DNA of 64,000 bases from Corbicula japonica (Eukaryota > Mollusca > Bivalvia > Venerida > Cyrenidae): positions 30,504 through 94,503 of the forward strand of contig JAZAYU010001067.1 of assembly GCA_038501625.1 (NCBI GenBank), read 5' to 3'. Under the pieces are notes generated by a model. The model had not been told where the DNA came from. It saw only the letters and a program-made list of their open reading frames with translations, and did not search any database. Positions within the stretch are counted from its first letter, which is position 1, and each line of letters starts with the position of its first letter. A program made the translations under genes and the position numbers. This document shows, piece by piece, positions 33,420 to 45,839 of the stretch.

Positions 33420-34130
33420 ATTCAAAACTTCTCTAATCTGAATTTAAATTTCTATTAAAGGTCATTACGGCCTTGAAATTTAAAAGACCCTGACATTGCC
33501 TCCAAATATAGCTGAGGATTATCCAATTACCATCAGCAGTCTATTTACCAAACATGGTGTCTGCATGTTCAGTGATTGATCGAAATCCAATTTTAAATTG
33601 AAGGTTTCCATGATCTTTCACTTGTTGATTCCAGATCATCAAGGGTCATCTACCGACCACCAGCAATAAACATTATTAAATGAATTTAGATCAAACTATT
33701 TGTCAGTTATTGATTGAAAACCAATTTTTAATAAGGTTTACCGCGAGCTTGACCGTTTGACCCAAAATACAATTTCGGTCATCTTCAGACCATGAACAAT
33801 ATACATTATACAAATTCAGTTGAGGTCATCTACTGTCCATATTAAGCAATCGACAGACAAAATTGACGGCTGGAGGTTATGCCATTCTTTAGTAATTTAT
33901 CAGCAACCATTTATCAATTTAAAAATCACTTTTCACTTTGACCTTTTGATCTTATAATCAATAAGGGTCCTCTAGGCCATAACCAATCTTCCTGCCAAGT
34001 TTGGTGACTGAAGGTTTGTCCATTCTTTCGATATTGATCGGAAATAGAAATAAATTTTCAATGTTCAACTAAAGGTCAGAGTGAATTTTAAAAAAAAAAG
34101 CCTTCAATATATTCTAATGAAAATTTTAAC
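33420..34130. repeat. Degenerate GGTCATCTAC-type repeats
   Basis: Several diverged units with TGACC, TCATCTACCGACC, GGTCATCTACTGTCC and AGGGTCCTCTAGGCC at 150-190 bp spacing. They relate to the block at 8120-8260 and resemble a repeat common in bivalve DNA. No gene. Confidence 0.45.
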
Positions 34131-35336
34131 ATTCAATCTATTCTAAAAGACCAATCTCAAGTGTCGGGTTCATTGATCTTTTTAATTTTTTTCTAACATG
34201 CATGATAAAATCACACATAAGAACTGTAGTCAATGTTGTGGTCATTTATCTATGCTAATTTTGTTCTACAATAGATATTTTATCAAATTTGTCTCCTTGA
34301 TTTCAAAAGAAAACAAATTACTGAAATTATAAGCCATAATATGGTGTGTGAGGATGACAGAGCTTGGACCGAGTCTAACTGCTCAATCTTTTTGTTTATT
34401 TTAATGCTGTGTTAAATTCTGGCGTTTGAACGATTAAGTCCGAGGAGGTATAAGGCTAATTACTTGTAAATAGTCTACCGGATGTTCCTTCTCGGGCTAG
34501 TCAGACAATGGCTTACACAAAATAGTCCCAATTTTTTGCCTTTTGGGGGCATTAAATGGCTAGTATGGCCTGAAAGGAACATGTTCAGTAAATGAGATGC
34601 TGTTACTGACACACTGATAGCAAATTTATGTTTGGAAATGCAGTATATGAAAAAAGGCCCTGGTTTTAGGATGGCATATGTAAAGCAGTTTTGAAGTTCA
34701 CACAGAAGTGAAAAAAACAGACCACCGGTTTCAAGGTGTCAAATCTCTGTTAATTGATATATGACCCCTACTTTTCTTGCTGGAAATGGACAGTAGAAAC
34801 ACTTAGCTTCAAAAGCATGAAAGTTAGCCCTTATTTTAATGGTACCAACTATGATTGCCAGCCTTTTGAAACATGTCATGTTTACTATAGTTTATATAGG
34901 GAAGTCTATTTACAGGTCTTACACCATAATACAGTTACCGTTCATTGTCTCAATCATTAGACGCTCTGATTTCGCAAAGTCGATCAGTACGTCCGAAGAC
35001 ATTGTTCATTAAAAAAAACAGACACTTCAAAACGAGGCTCGTATTTAGAATACAAGTTTTAGCTTTCCAAAAAGCTAGTCGGTCATTAGCAGATAAATTA
35101 ATAGAATAAATATGTATTCGTGCTTGCATTTATTTTTGGACCAATGGAAGTCAAGAATTTCTCCAGTTTTCAGTCGACCAATGTCACATAGATTGTATCT
35201 GACAAGCCATTTGTGAATTTAGTTGAAGTTTCAAGTTTAAAGTTTTTTTTCAATTAACATTTCTCTGTATGTACAATACATAAACAAGAGAACTGATAGT
35301 GCTTGTGTTGTCTACCTAACTGTACTTGTCAAAATA
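34131..35336. other. Unassigned region with scattered repeat pieces
   Basis: 34960-35050 (GACGCTCTGATTTCGCAAAG) is inverted relative to 41715-41815. 35060-35095 (CAAAAAGCTAGTCGGTCATT) is inverted at about 37275-37310. No gene recognised; the 68-codon frame at 34754 has no recognisable domain. Confidence 0.35.
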
Positions 35337-35564
35337 ATGGCATTGTTTAGTATCGACAAAAGACCAGATCCGTTATATTGCATGTTTATGGGGAAGCAGA
35401 CATTGGAGTCAGGGGTATCCCCGGAAAGCTTTTACAAGTTAAACTCAATTTGGATTGCGACTAGTCCAGCCGTTCACTATAGATCCCAAGAAGAGAACGC
35501 ATGGATAGATGTGGTTTTGAGAGAGAATCGGGAAATCAAAATAAATCAATTCGTATTTCTTTGA
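35337..35564 (+). other. 75-codon ORF with protein-like composition, possible F5/8C-type fragment
   Basis: Complete ATG-to-stop frame, unusual in this AT-rich surrounding for its balanced composition. The segment TLESGVSPESFYKL followed by NAWIDVVLRENREI loosely recalls the start of discoidin (F5/8 type C) domains (LGMESG...., then NAWxxxx-WLQVDLG). If so, only half a domain is present and the usual Cys and Gln-Trp residues are missing. No splice partner was identified. It could be an exon of an unrecognised gene, a fragment or chance. Confidence 0.25.
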
Positions 35565-35744
35565 AAATGCATATATTCAAGGGCAAGTTTTGAATATTGG
35601 GGCAACGGGAAATTTGTAACATAAATTAAATAGTTAAAGTTTAAATGATAAAAATACAGATGCACGTACAGAATGGTTACCAAGTCTGAATTTTAAGACA
35701 ATCGTTTAATTTTTTCTTAAAATAGATGAAAAGGTCACTTTGAC

Positions 35745-35815
35745 AACCACTAAACACGACAAATATTAAAATATTGCAGGCTCGGTTTGATTGAGTCTGT
35801 TAAAGACTTTTAAGC
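35745..35815 (+). repeat. Short dispersed hairpin repeat, copy 2
   Basis: AATATTGCAGGCTCGGTTTG followed by ATTGAGTCTG; same block as 1040-1100 (reverse) and 53440-53515. Confidence 0.5.
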
Positions 35816-36360
35816 ATTTCAAAAACATAAAAACTAAACACTTTTATGCAAATTTTTGAGAAAGAGCATTGTATATAAATGTCCCTCTGAATGAGTAATT
35901 GCGAATAAAAGGTCAAATGTAATGTTCATAACTAATAACTAATGAAGTGATGGGTTGTCATTAAACCAACTAGGTTTAAACGCTCGCAGCTCGGGTTTTA
36001 ACATTCCCAAAGTGCGATCGGGAAAAGCAAAATTATGAGGTTGATTAGCTGATAACAACTAATTATGGATTGAAATGATTTTTCAACATACTTGACTAAC
36101 GAAGTACTTGTCAATATTGGACACCAAAACTGAGGTAACATGTCACCATTTATCCTATAAATTGATATTAGACAAATACAATAAACAAAATTATTATTGA
36201 TGCTACCCTGGCACTCTGAACGTGTAACCATAAAGTGCAGTTACCCTCCTGTGGCCATCCTAGTCGTTAATCTCTGTCGTTTGCAGCTAATTGAGCGTAT
36301 TATGATTGTCTTTTAGCGTTCCATTGACTACGCTTATGATATAAGATAAAAATTTTGTCC
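35816..36360. other. AT-rich, nothing recognised
   Basis: No supported gene, RNA or repeat on either strand. Confidence 0.45.
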
Positions 36361-36366
36361 ATGCTG

Positions 36367-36570
36367 ATCTCCTATGTTTACTTTATACAATGGTCATGTC
36401 ACATTCGCTAAACATCCGGTAACATTTGAGAACATTCATCAAAATTGCACTGGAAATCGCAAACAAATTGCAAAATCGTCTACCTCCTGTGTTTACAATT
36501 GTCATCTCACATTCGCCAAACGTCGTTACTTTTGAGAACATTCACAACATTTGCACAGGAAATCGCAAAA
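36367..36570. repeat. Tandem doublet, about 115 bp x 2
   Basis: ACATTTGAGAACATTCATCA and the following GCACTGGAAATCGCAAA recur at 36530-36570 as TTTTGAGAACATTCACAACA and GCACAGGAAATCGCAAA. The 80-codon frame across it is probably a by-product. Confidence 0.6.
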
Positions 36571-37780
36571 AAAACTCTTTAAAAGACAGTATTTTGACAA
36601 TTAGGAACAGTTCTGATTGTTCGCTTCGTCCTAAATGCTTGTTTAAAACATCTTCTCTTATGTTATAAGCCTACACTTTTTCACGACTGTATGTTTGGTG
36701 ATTTATACCACAAGAAAGAAAAAATTAATGGTAACGCATGGATAAAGAGATTTTTTGAAACCCGCATTATTTCATCTAACATGGAATAAACTGAAATTGA
36801 CATCATTAAAACAAACAAACAAAAACAAGAAAATGTGCAAGAACCAGCGATATATTGCATGTTAAAGTTCTAAAAAATTGTTGAAGATCAGAATAGTAAA
36901 TATAATATTTTTGAGTCCCTGCCATGCTTCTCACCCCATCCCCCACTCCGCCCTAGGACAGTGACAAAATTTTGTTGTTGAACATAAACTCTAGATTTTG
37001 GAATACAATTACAACTTGATTGTCCTTGCTTTCTCTTTACTTTCTGACAAAAATTGTGTTAGACGAAGTAGCAGAGTTTGACAAACCTAACAATTATGGT
37101 ACTGTCAAGTCAATTATTAATCATATCTGCTAATTAATGCATTCCTTCAAAACAAAAGATATATAAATAAACTAATGTTTGTATGACATCCAATAAAAAT
37201 TAAGCGCTTTCATTTCAAATTGGCTTAAAGTTTTAACTTCAGTGCCATGTGGTTTTTTTTGGTTAAAAAGTTATGCTAATGACCGACTAGCTTTTTGTAA
37301 GCTTTTGTTTACAGTCAGCCTTTCCCGCCAAAGTCGATTATTCATTAGTCTCTAAGAAAACATAATCGATGTCTTGCTTTTGACGAACAAATTCAAGATA
37401 ACGGAATGAATCTATTTCAGATATGGTATCATCCTGAACATTTGTTTGATTCAAATAAAGTATCAGTTCAACTTTTATGCAACTAATATTTTGCTTTAAA
37501 GGTTTGCATCACGTGACTTTCTAAAAAAAAGACGCATAACATTATTTCTATACCCTGTAGAAAATACAACACACTTCTGTTTACAAAATTTAACATGTCG
37601 TTATTGATCAGCTCAATTTCTGATTTGATGTAACTAAAATGTTCAAATTTTGTTTCATCAACATTTAGAAGACTTTTCTTGCAAACAGGGGCAACGGAAT
37701 AGCATTCTCAAGCTTTAGACGTGCGGCTTTGTATCTGTTCTGGACCGTGAGTCACTGTTAACCGGTGTTCAGGCTAAAGA
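36571..37780. other. AT-rich, nothing recognised
   Basis: Apart from the short inverted match to 35060-35095 near 37275-37310, no structure was seen. Confidence 0.4.
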
Positions 37781-37859
37781 TCTCAGGATGACCGACAATT
37801 ATTATAGAGCGTTGTTGTTGCCTTGTGAAAACGGTTCTTTAGACTGTCGCTTTGCCGGA

Positions 37860-38330
37860 AATCGACACGCACCTTTTAATGTATTATTGCTGGTTGGCAT
37901 ATGTCTTTGGCATACCCTCATGGCGACCTTAGAAACATTTTACAATGAAATCACTTCAATTAAATTTCATAAAAATTATATAAATTTCCCAATTACGAGA
38001 AGCTTTAAGACAATTTAGAACAGTAAAGGTAAATGAAAATAAGATAACCTTGAAAATCCCTAAAATTCTATTTGCAATCAAGCACAAAAACGAAGCATCG
38101 CAAATATTCAAACTTTTTTTCTTTACTGTTCTAACTTTTCTTAACGTATAAAAAATAAACATATATTTTTAACATTGATTTATGCATAGTTTGATAAAAC
38201 TGTATTTTTCGTTATGGAGATTTTGATATTCTTTATTTCTTATCAATGACAGTACGATCACAACTGCCATAGCACCAACATAGAACGTGACAGTCTAAAA
38301 TCATTACCACGAAGAGGCAGCAACGGCGTA
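37860..38330 (-). repeat. R1/R2-type repeats in reverse orientation
   Basis: Contains the block seen near 7620 (CTTTGGCATACCCTCATGGC), then the R2 block (GTTAGAACAGTAAAG reversed) and the reverse of the R1 end (ACTGCCATAGCACC). Together with the plus-oriented R1 that follows, it forms a loose inverted arrangement. Confidence 0.45.
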
Positions 38331-38339
38331 CCATATATA

Positions 38340-39300
38340 CTTAAACAAATTAGAAACGCAACTTCTTTAAACATAGTCTAGATCTTCTAGACGTTCTGTC
38401 ATTGATCTGTGTCACACTGCTCTAACGAACGTCTAGAGACCTCGCTATATAAAAAGTCTGACCGACAGATGGCGCTTTTGTATGGTAAACAAATCCAAAA
38501 TCAGTCGCGACTTCTAATGAAATTTGTTAACAGTGCTTTAACCGTATTTTCTCCCACACTGGGCAAAGTAAAATTTCGGTAATATGATATCGAGCTACAA
38601 AATCAGGTATATGGTTTATAAACAAATGACGTTTACGTACTTGCCTACCTCATTTTACATAAATGAATGCAAATATATGGCACGCTGTTGCTGCCTCTTC
38701 GTGATTATGGTTTTAGACAGTCACGTTGTATGGGTGGACGGGTGGTCCAGTGGTAACGCGTTGGTCTACCTATCCAGAGGTCGTGAGTTCGAATCCCGAA
38801 CACGGCACTGGAAATTTCTGTATTATACGTCTAGTGTTTCCCACCCAACTAAGTACTGGTTCACTTCCAGGAAGTAGAATTTCAGTGCGTGTATCGGTGC
38901 TATACACCGGGCACGTTAAAGAATCAGAGGGTCTCTTCGAAAACAGCTTTGGTAGCGCACCCGGATTCCCTGTATCTGTATCTAAAAGCTATCTCTCTAT
39001 AGTTATCTGCACCTGTCAGATGTAATTGTTTATATAGATATGTGTGTGTAAATACTCGGTGGTGGTGTTGATATATACTTGGTGATATCATGAATATGAT
39101 GGTAGGGGTAAAATACGTTGAATACAGCGATCTCCTATAATGGAGGTAAAAGAAAGTGTACATATACGACAAATCTTTTCCTCTGGTGAAGAGGAGTGCT
39201 CCTATGAATAAAGGAGGAAATTACAAAATACATACATACATATGCTATGGCAGTTGTCATTGTACGGTGATTGACAAAAAGAGAAGAATATCAAAATCAC
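38340..39300 (+). repeat. Dispersed repeat R1, copy 3, split by a SINE
   Basis: R1 sequence runs from CTAGATCTTCTAGACGTTCT to GACAGTCACGTTGT at about 38729 and resumes at about 39241 with GCTATGGCAGTTGTCATTGT, exactly where the other copies are continuous. Confidence 0.7.
38731..39240 (+). mobile_element. tRNA-headed SINE nested in R1
   Basis: The 5' end is tRNA-like: GGGTGGTCCAGTGGTAACGC (A box) and GTGAGTTCGAATCCCGAAC (B box). A body with ATACACCGGGCACGTTAAAG and GGTAGCGCACCCGGATTCC follows, resembling conserved SINE cores. The 3' end is a short repeated tail (ACATACATACAT). It is about 510 bp long. The interruption of R1 defines both ends to within a few bases. It is not a functional tRNA, and the open frames here are not genes. 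Confidence 0.8.
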
Positions 39301-40570
39301 TGTATATAAACCGATTGTATCATCTACCGGATAAAGCGCACTGATTGTCACAAAAACATAGTAAACAGTTAAAAAATGGGGAGATTTTGTATGTATTGTA
39401 ATGAGAAATCCAATCGACAAATACATGTTCAACAGGTGAATCTCGTAGCATTTTTATGCAATATACTTTTAAAAAATCGCTAAAATCACTCACAAAAAGT
39501 ACCGTTTGCACTGTGTACTGTTAAAAAATCAGCGTAAATGTTTATGTTTAAACAGATTTTGAGAGGTATTCTCATGCTAGCGATGATGAAACATATCATT
39601 TTTATTCTTATAATAATAAGAATACCATAGATGATAAATTAAACATCACAACATTAGACCAAACATGCATGTAGCTTCGACCCAGACTGTATCATTTATT
39701 GAACATGTTAACTCAATCATTTGTATGTTTCTAGTGATCTATATGTATCAGTTATGGCGATATTTTAACGATGATTTTAGTATATTTTTCGGGTTTAAGA
39801 ACAACGGCTTGATGTAAAAACATGTATTAAAAGTGCTTCGTATAGAGATATGTGATACGTTATGAAATATAAGGGCCTCGGTGCCTTAATATCCTGCGGC
39901 GACACGAAACACTTGGATCTACCTGACTTCATTAGTTAACACCCAGGACGCTATGAGAACTACTATTTACAACAAGCGATAATTAATGTCGTCACAAAAT
40001 GTTTTGGATTTGATAAACATAGTTTCAGGTTTGTTTAGAAGTATTGGTTTCGAAACTGAAGGTTCACGATTATAAATACATACGCAGGTAGGCGTGACAT
40101 ACAAATTCTGAGGCAAAGCAAGTTATTTAAATACTGATATTTTAAGCTGATAATAAACCCTTTACTCAATGTACGACCAATGTAGATCATCGTCAGCTGA
40201 AACATCCATGTCATTTGATCGGAAGATGCAATGGTCACTTGTTTTTATAAATTTTCTAATAAATATAATATTAGCAAATAGTGTACTGCAAAAACAACGT
40301 ACTACATATCCCATGTAGTAAAGGGTCAAATGGAACTTTAGTAAAGGAATCAATGTCTTGTTTTCCGCCCAAGGATTGACTATCACAAAGGTCTTCCCTT
40401 GAGAGTCAGGTATGTTCCCATGCTGATTTCAGTTAAAGAAATGAACGAATTCGCTTTCTAACATATTCTCAAAATGCATTTATACTAGCCATTAAAATAC
40501 TGTTTTGACAACTGATTTGTGTAAACTATGTGTATGCCAATTTATCAGTTACAAAACAGTTTATAGTTTA
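39301..40570. other. AT-rich, nothing recognised
   Basis: No supported feature; short frames have no recognisable domain. Confidence 0.45.
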
Positions 40571-40573
40571 TTT

Positions 40574-40652
40574 CGAGGTTTGTATGAAAAATTAAACAGT
40601 CGCCAAGCTTCGTTGGGACTGACAGTTAAATTTTTATACAAGCCTCCAAACT
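40574..40652. repeat. Hairpin
   Basis: GAGGTTTGTATGAAAAATTA at the left pairs with TAAATTTTTATACAAGCCTC at the right (one or two mismatches), with a loop near GCCAAGCTTCGTTGGGACT. Confidence 0.7.
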
Positions 40653-41364
40653 AACAATAACCTATAGTCACTATTGTTGAATCATTCTTTTTTATTATTT
40701 TAAAGTTTTTCTCTTCGTGTTTTTGTACGCCATGATATATTATTTCTCCAAATATACCCGATTTGTATAGACAATAGATGTAGACGAACTCCTCCATCTT
40801 ACATAAAAGCATACACTTGATAAAATCAGCAAATGCGCATCGCCATAAGTGATACAGATTATTGGAAAATCATTTAACGAAGATCACACTACATGATACA
40901 AAAGAAATAGGTGTGTTTGCTATAAATGATAGTATGATAATACTATAGATGATACAGTCATTAAGAAATACACCCCTCAAACATTTTAATAATTTACACT
41001 ATCTATACATTTAAAGAAATGTTCTAATGTAATAATCTGTATATTAATGTCATAGAGTGTCATACAACTAGTATGTATTCGTGCATCAGAGCGTTTATTT
41101 GTAGAGAATAACAGTATTTTGATACAATCGCGTAGGTCATTTGCCAGACCTTGTGATTTAATGCAATTTTGCAAGTTTTTATCCCTATATATGCGCAAAA
41201 CAAATGGTATTACAACCAATAAGGACTATACAAAATATAACGTATTTGTTTTCATTGAAGGTACTTAAAATGATCCTAATAATTCCGATTTCAATGTGTT
41301 GTTTACGAATTGTTTACATCGCAGCCATGCAATCACCTTACTATATCCGGCATATGATACAATC

Positions 41365-41720
41365 GGTTTATATACAGTGAAAATCTCTCTAACGGAAAAA
41401 TGCAGTTCTTTCAAACTTTGAATAAATAAATCTTATTATGTATGTTTATTATTTATACGTTTAGAAAAGTTAGAGCAGTAAAAAATAGTTTGACTTGAAA
41501 AATATCCCTACATTCTACAGCCAAACACAAACACAAAGCAACACTAAACATCAAATTAAATGCCTTTCCTCAGCTTACTTGAACACGCGCAATAATAGTT
41601 AAAAAATGCGTGTCGCCGTATGATATGCTTTTTTGATTTCCAGCTGACAGGGCGACAGTCTAAAAAATAATTTTCACAAGACAACAACGGCGTTCCATAC
41701 TAATGTCCTAATTACAAGCC
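41365..41720 (+). repeat. Dispersed repeat R2 copy
   Basis: ATGCAGTTCTTTCAAACTTT, GTTAGAGCAGTAAAAAATAG and CAAACACAAACACAAAGCAA match 4790-4930 and 17090-17250. Non-coding. Confidence 0.5.
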
Positions 41721-42080
41721 TCGTTTTGGAGTGTCTGGTTTTTTAACGAACAACGTCTTCAGACGTACTGATCGCCCTTGCGAAATCAGAGCGTCTGAAT
41801 GACTGAGACTACTTTAAACACGAAATAAAATGTTCCAATACGTCCTCAATATTTTCGTATGCCTAGTCGTTACTGCAGTTCATTACACTTTCTTATTAAC
41901 CGATAAACGCCTTAGAGTGACCACTGATATCACGTGCGGCACGGGTTTCTTGCGAACCACGTGTGTTGTGTATACAGGTCCCCTGTAGAGTGTACATGTT
42001 CGGTCACTTTACTCGATTCATCTCTGTGGACTGCTCAGTATATTTTCAAAATAAAAAACTTATTCACATCGAAATTGAGC

Positions 42081-42955
42081 ATGCCTCGTCTAAGTAAAGA
42101 CCAACGTCGGGCTGAACTGAACGGAAGATCGCAGCATCACGTTAGCCGTCACTTAAGTGCATAAGAGCACTATATCAAGTATAACACTATAACACTAAGA
42201 GAACTCAACAACAACAGACTGTCTGCGCAAACAGTTTCTAACAGGCTTCGGGAGGCTGATATTTGATCGCGTCAGCCGTACATAGGATTGCCTTTGACAA
42301 GAGCTCGACGCCAACGTCGTATAAACTGACTGCATCTTCATCGCCCTGGGGTGTTTTCTATGACCCGCTGGAGGAGGGTGTTATTTTCGGAGGAATCTCG
42401 TTTTCTGTTGCTTTGTTCTAATAGAAGACAACGTGCGTATCGACAAACGCTACGTAGACGCGTGTGTTAGGAAGGTAGACCGGTTTGGATGCGGATCTGT
42501 AATGATGTGGGCCAGTACGGCTCACGGACACAAAACGGATCTAACTTTCATTTTCGTGGGGCGTTGAATACAGAGCGATACCACTGGACTTTTCTTCAAC
42601 CTGTTGTTGTTCCGTTTGTTCATCGTAATGGTTTGACGTTTCAACAAAACAACGCACGCCCTCATGTCGCCAGGATCTGCAACGACTATCTTCATGCAAA
42701 TAATGTCAATGTTCTGCCTTGGTCTGCATTTAGTCCCAATTTTCCACCCATTGAATACCTTTGGGACAAGCTGGACAGGCGCATCCAGCTCCGACGGCAC
42801 ATGGTGAATTGAGGCAGGCATTGAGGGAGGAGTGGGACAACATTTCAATTCGTGAAATAAACGGCCTCATCAACTCCATGCACAGGCGTATTTGAGCTGC
42901 CATGGCAGCAAACGAGGGTCATACCAAGTATTGGTAATTTCGTTAGAGCATTATA
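42081..42955 (+). pseudogene. Tc1-like transposase, decayed
   Basis: Starts MPRLSKDQRRAEL (42081), the usual N-terminus of this Tc1-like group, but stops after 27 codons. Remnants in shifting frames follow: RLSAQTVSNRLREADI, then RWRRVLFSEESRF (around 42370), and then an open stretch at 42489-42812 with FQQNNARPHVARICNDYL and PNFPPIEYLWDKLDRR. The family motifs would be DNARPH and SPDLSPIEHLWD, so the DDE residues Asp (in QQNNARPH) and Asp/Leu (in PNFPP) are substituted. The last block, EINGLINSMHRR, is near 42860. Clear terminal inverted repeats were not found. It is a dead element. Confidence 0.8.
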
Positions 42956-43044
42956 AAGACGTCACTGTTTCGGAGTTCATTCTTCGGTATACTTGATAAG
43001 TCAATTAATTGGGTTCACATGCAAAGTGTTAACAAATGTTCCTG

Positions 43045-43262
43045 TTAAAAGGAGAAAATAAAATAGCCCAGTCTAGTAGAAATACGGTTAAAGCCCTGTT
43101 AACTTATTTCATTAGAAATTGCGATTGATTTTGGATTTGTTTATATTGCAAAAGCTCCATCTGTCGGTCAGACATTTTATATAGCAATTGTCTCTAGACG
43201 TTCGTCAGTGCAGTGTGATACTGATCAATGACAGAGCGTCTAGATGATCTAGACTACCGTTC
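43045..43262 (-). repeat. Dispersed repeat R1, copy 4 (partial)
   Basis: Reverse of the R1 block: AGTGCTTTAACCGTATTTCT and CGACAGATGGAGCTTTTGC-like sequence through TCTAGACGTTCGTCAGTGC-type sequence reversed. Confidence 0.6.
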
Positions 43263-43424
43263 ATTGATACCTCGCAGTCTGTTCCTGAGTGTCGAGGTAT
43301 TCGTATAGCTGAAAATGGATTCAACATTTTGGTCTGCATTATAGGTCCAATATAGCACAGCTATGTACAAGGGCATATTGTATGGTATAATAGCATTTGT
43401 TAAATAGTGCCTTTAGATAATTGC

Positions 43425-43590
43425 TGGTAACACATGCATCTGAGATACTTGTGTCCCTAAGGTAGCTTCAGAGTAGGTGTTTAGGGTTTCTAGATAATGC
43501 TGAAAACACATGTATGCGTCTGAGACACTTCTGTCCCTAAGGTAGCTTCAAAGTAGGTGTTGAGGATAGGTTTTAGGTTAGATAGTGTTT
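43425..43590. repeat. Tandem doublet, about 90 bp x 2
   Basis: GTCCCTAAGGTAGCTTCAGA followed by GTAGGTGTTTAGG recurs as GTCCCTAAGGTAGCTTCAAA and GTAGGTGTTGAGG; each is preceded by AACACATG(C/T)AT. Confidence 0.7.
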
Positions 43591-45030
43591 TCAGACTATT
43601 GCTGACGAAGAGGTACAACGGTCACAGAACTGATCCTTTAATCTTGATTACTGGACGGAAGTTCTGGACCAACATATCCTCGGGATGTCACATAAGTCAG
43701 AGGCACTATTGTCCAGCAGGGTTTTAGTGTTGAGTGTATGTTTGGAGGCTTTTTGCTTGAGGTTTGTTTTGATTGTGATTTGCTCATGGCTGTTTTGAGC
43801 TATGTTTGAAAGTTAAAGTGCTAAGATTTGATTGTTGTAAGAGTGTTATAGTGTGTTGAAAAGTTTGGTTCGAAACATCATTGTCTGGTATAAGTGGTCC
43901 TCATAGTTTATTGCTTAGCGTGTGCGCTGAGAGTGTGCTGGACGTAAGTGTGGGATTGTTTTGTTTTAGACTGTGATTTTGCTCTGGATGAGGGCCTGAG
44001 AGTTGAGATCAATTATTTGTCCAGGTGGTTCATTGTCCTGGAGATTGTTTTCATATGTTCAAACGATTTCATTTCTGAAATCATTAGCTCAGGAAAAAAT
44101 TATTATATTGTTTAAAACAATATCCATTGCTTCAACATATTTTATAATGATTATCATTTTAAGAGAAAAATTATATAATTATACATGTATATATATATAT
44201 ATATGGGCTGAGACAAATAGTCTGTTTGAGTGCCTTCCGCTCGAGGCACGTTACAGGTTTATTATTTAACTAAACATACTTACGTTTTGGTAATGTTTTC
44301 ATAGAAAAAAGATTTTGTATCTATGTAGTAGTCAAGCTACGATGTGAACTTTCAAAGCTGTACTTTAACAGGTTAGAGAAAACAATGGATTTTAACCAAA
44401 AAAAAACGTAAACCAGACGTAAACCAGATCTAAGGCAGTCGACAACGGATTTAGTTTAATCATATTTTATTGTTTATAATAATAGTTCTCTAGCACAGTA
44501 TCTATTTCATTTAACATTGAACCTTTGGAACAACTAAATATACTTGTTTTACAGAATATTGCGATAAAATAGGCGACAACGGATGAAGAGGAAGGTATTT
44601 ATAACATATTGTGTTTATCTTTCTGAAACAAAGCTAAAACGTGCTGCAGTTGGGACCATGTTAGGCCACCATTACACATGTCTTTATTAAGTGGGCTTAT
44701 AAAGAACTGAATCAGACGTAAAGGTATCGAATAAAGATTCATAAGTGATAAATAAAACCATTGGGTGAATTCATGCATTTTACGATTAAGTGTCTCGTTT
44801 CACTTTAAAGTAAGATTTTTAAAAGTCAGTCTGAAGAACAGCAAATTTCCCCCACCGCATGACGGAATATTGAAAAGGTTATGGAAGCTTAAAGGGAAAT
44901 GTTTAGTATAATGTGTTTAATTTTTGTAGAGGCAGATAACAAAGTGGTGTACGCAGTCATACCTTGACATCTTCGAAAACAGTCAAAAGTAGCTAAGCAC
45001 AAAAGCAAAATATTTTACACAAGGCAACAG
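43591..45030. other. AT-rich, nothing recognised
   Basis: Holds a short (AT)n tract at about 44188-44204. No gene supported. Confidence 0.4.
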
Positions 45031-45039
45031 CTTCACGCA

Positions 45040-45205
45040 ATAGTAGATGTAATGATAACGCGACAGTATGGCTATACGGCATAACGATAATGATAACGCG
45101 ACAGTACGACAATACGACAGAACGATAATGAAAACGCGAAATTATATAGCATTATCATCATCGTACTGTCGTGTTATCGCGTTTCCGTTATCGTGAAGTG
45201 TCACG
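45040..45205. repeat. GATAACGCGACAGTA-type repeat
   Basis: Three short direct copies of ACGATAATGATAACGCGACA-like sequence and an inverted answer GTACTGTCGTGTTATCGCGT, giving a partly palindromic non-coding block. Confidence 0.6.
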
Positions 45206-45839
45206 TTATATTATTATCCTGATGTTGTAAACTGTATTTGTTATTCATACCATAATTTCCGTTTACACATAGTGACCTTAAAATCTTTGTCAAAGCTGTG
45301 TATCTTTAAAAAATGATCTTGTTAAATGTTAGGCAATCATATTTTGTTAGCTTATGAACAAGTGTATATCTTTCTTGTGATTTTCTTATGGCAGCTTAAC
45401 GAACAATGAATCATTTTCTTAGTTAATTTGTTTCGTATTCAACGAAGAAGAGTGGTAAAATGTTCATTTTTAGTTTCACTCCTTGACCAGTTAAAAGAAG
45501 ACTAAATAATTGTCTACAAATTATTGTTCAAATACCAAGTAAGCCATTTTAGACATTCGAAGGTTTTCTTTTTGAACCGACTGTATTACTTCATTGCAAT
45601 TGTATAACTGTAGTTGGATAAATGATACTTAATTGTCATTAATTAAGACAGGACATGATAAAACTTCAAATGAAAAGTAATATTGCTGTTCTAATTTTGA
45701 ATGTATTTGAACACTTTAAACAAATTTATTGATAAGATTAGCGATGTCTTAAGCCTTCTGCTAGTTCAAAATCTCGTGTGAGGTAGTTATGATATGAAAG
45801 GAAAAAAAACATTGATCTACTTGACAAATATAATTATAA

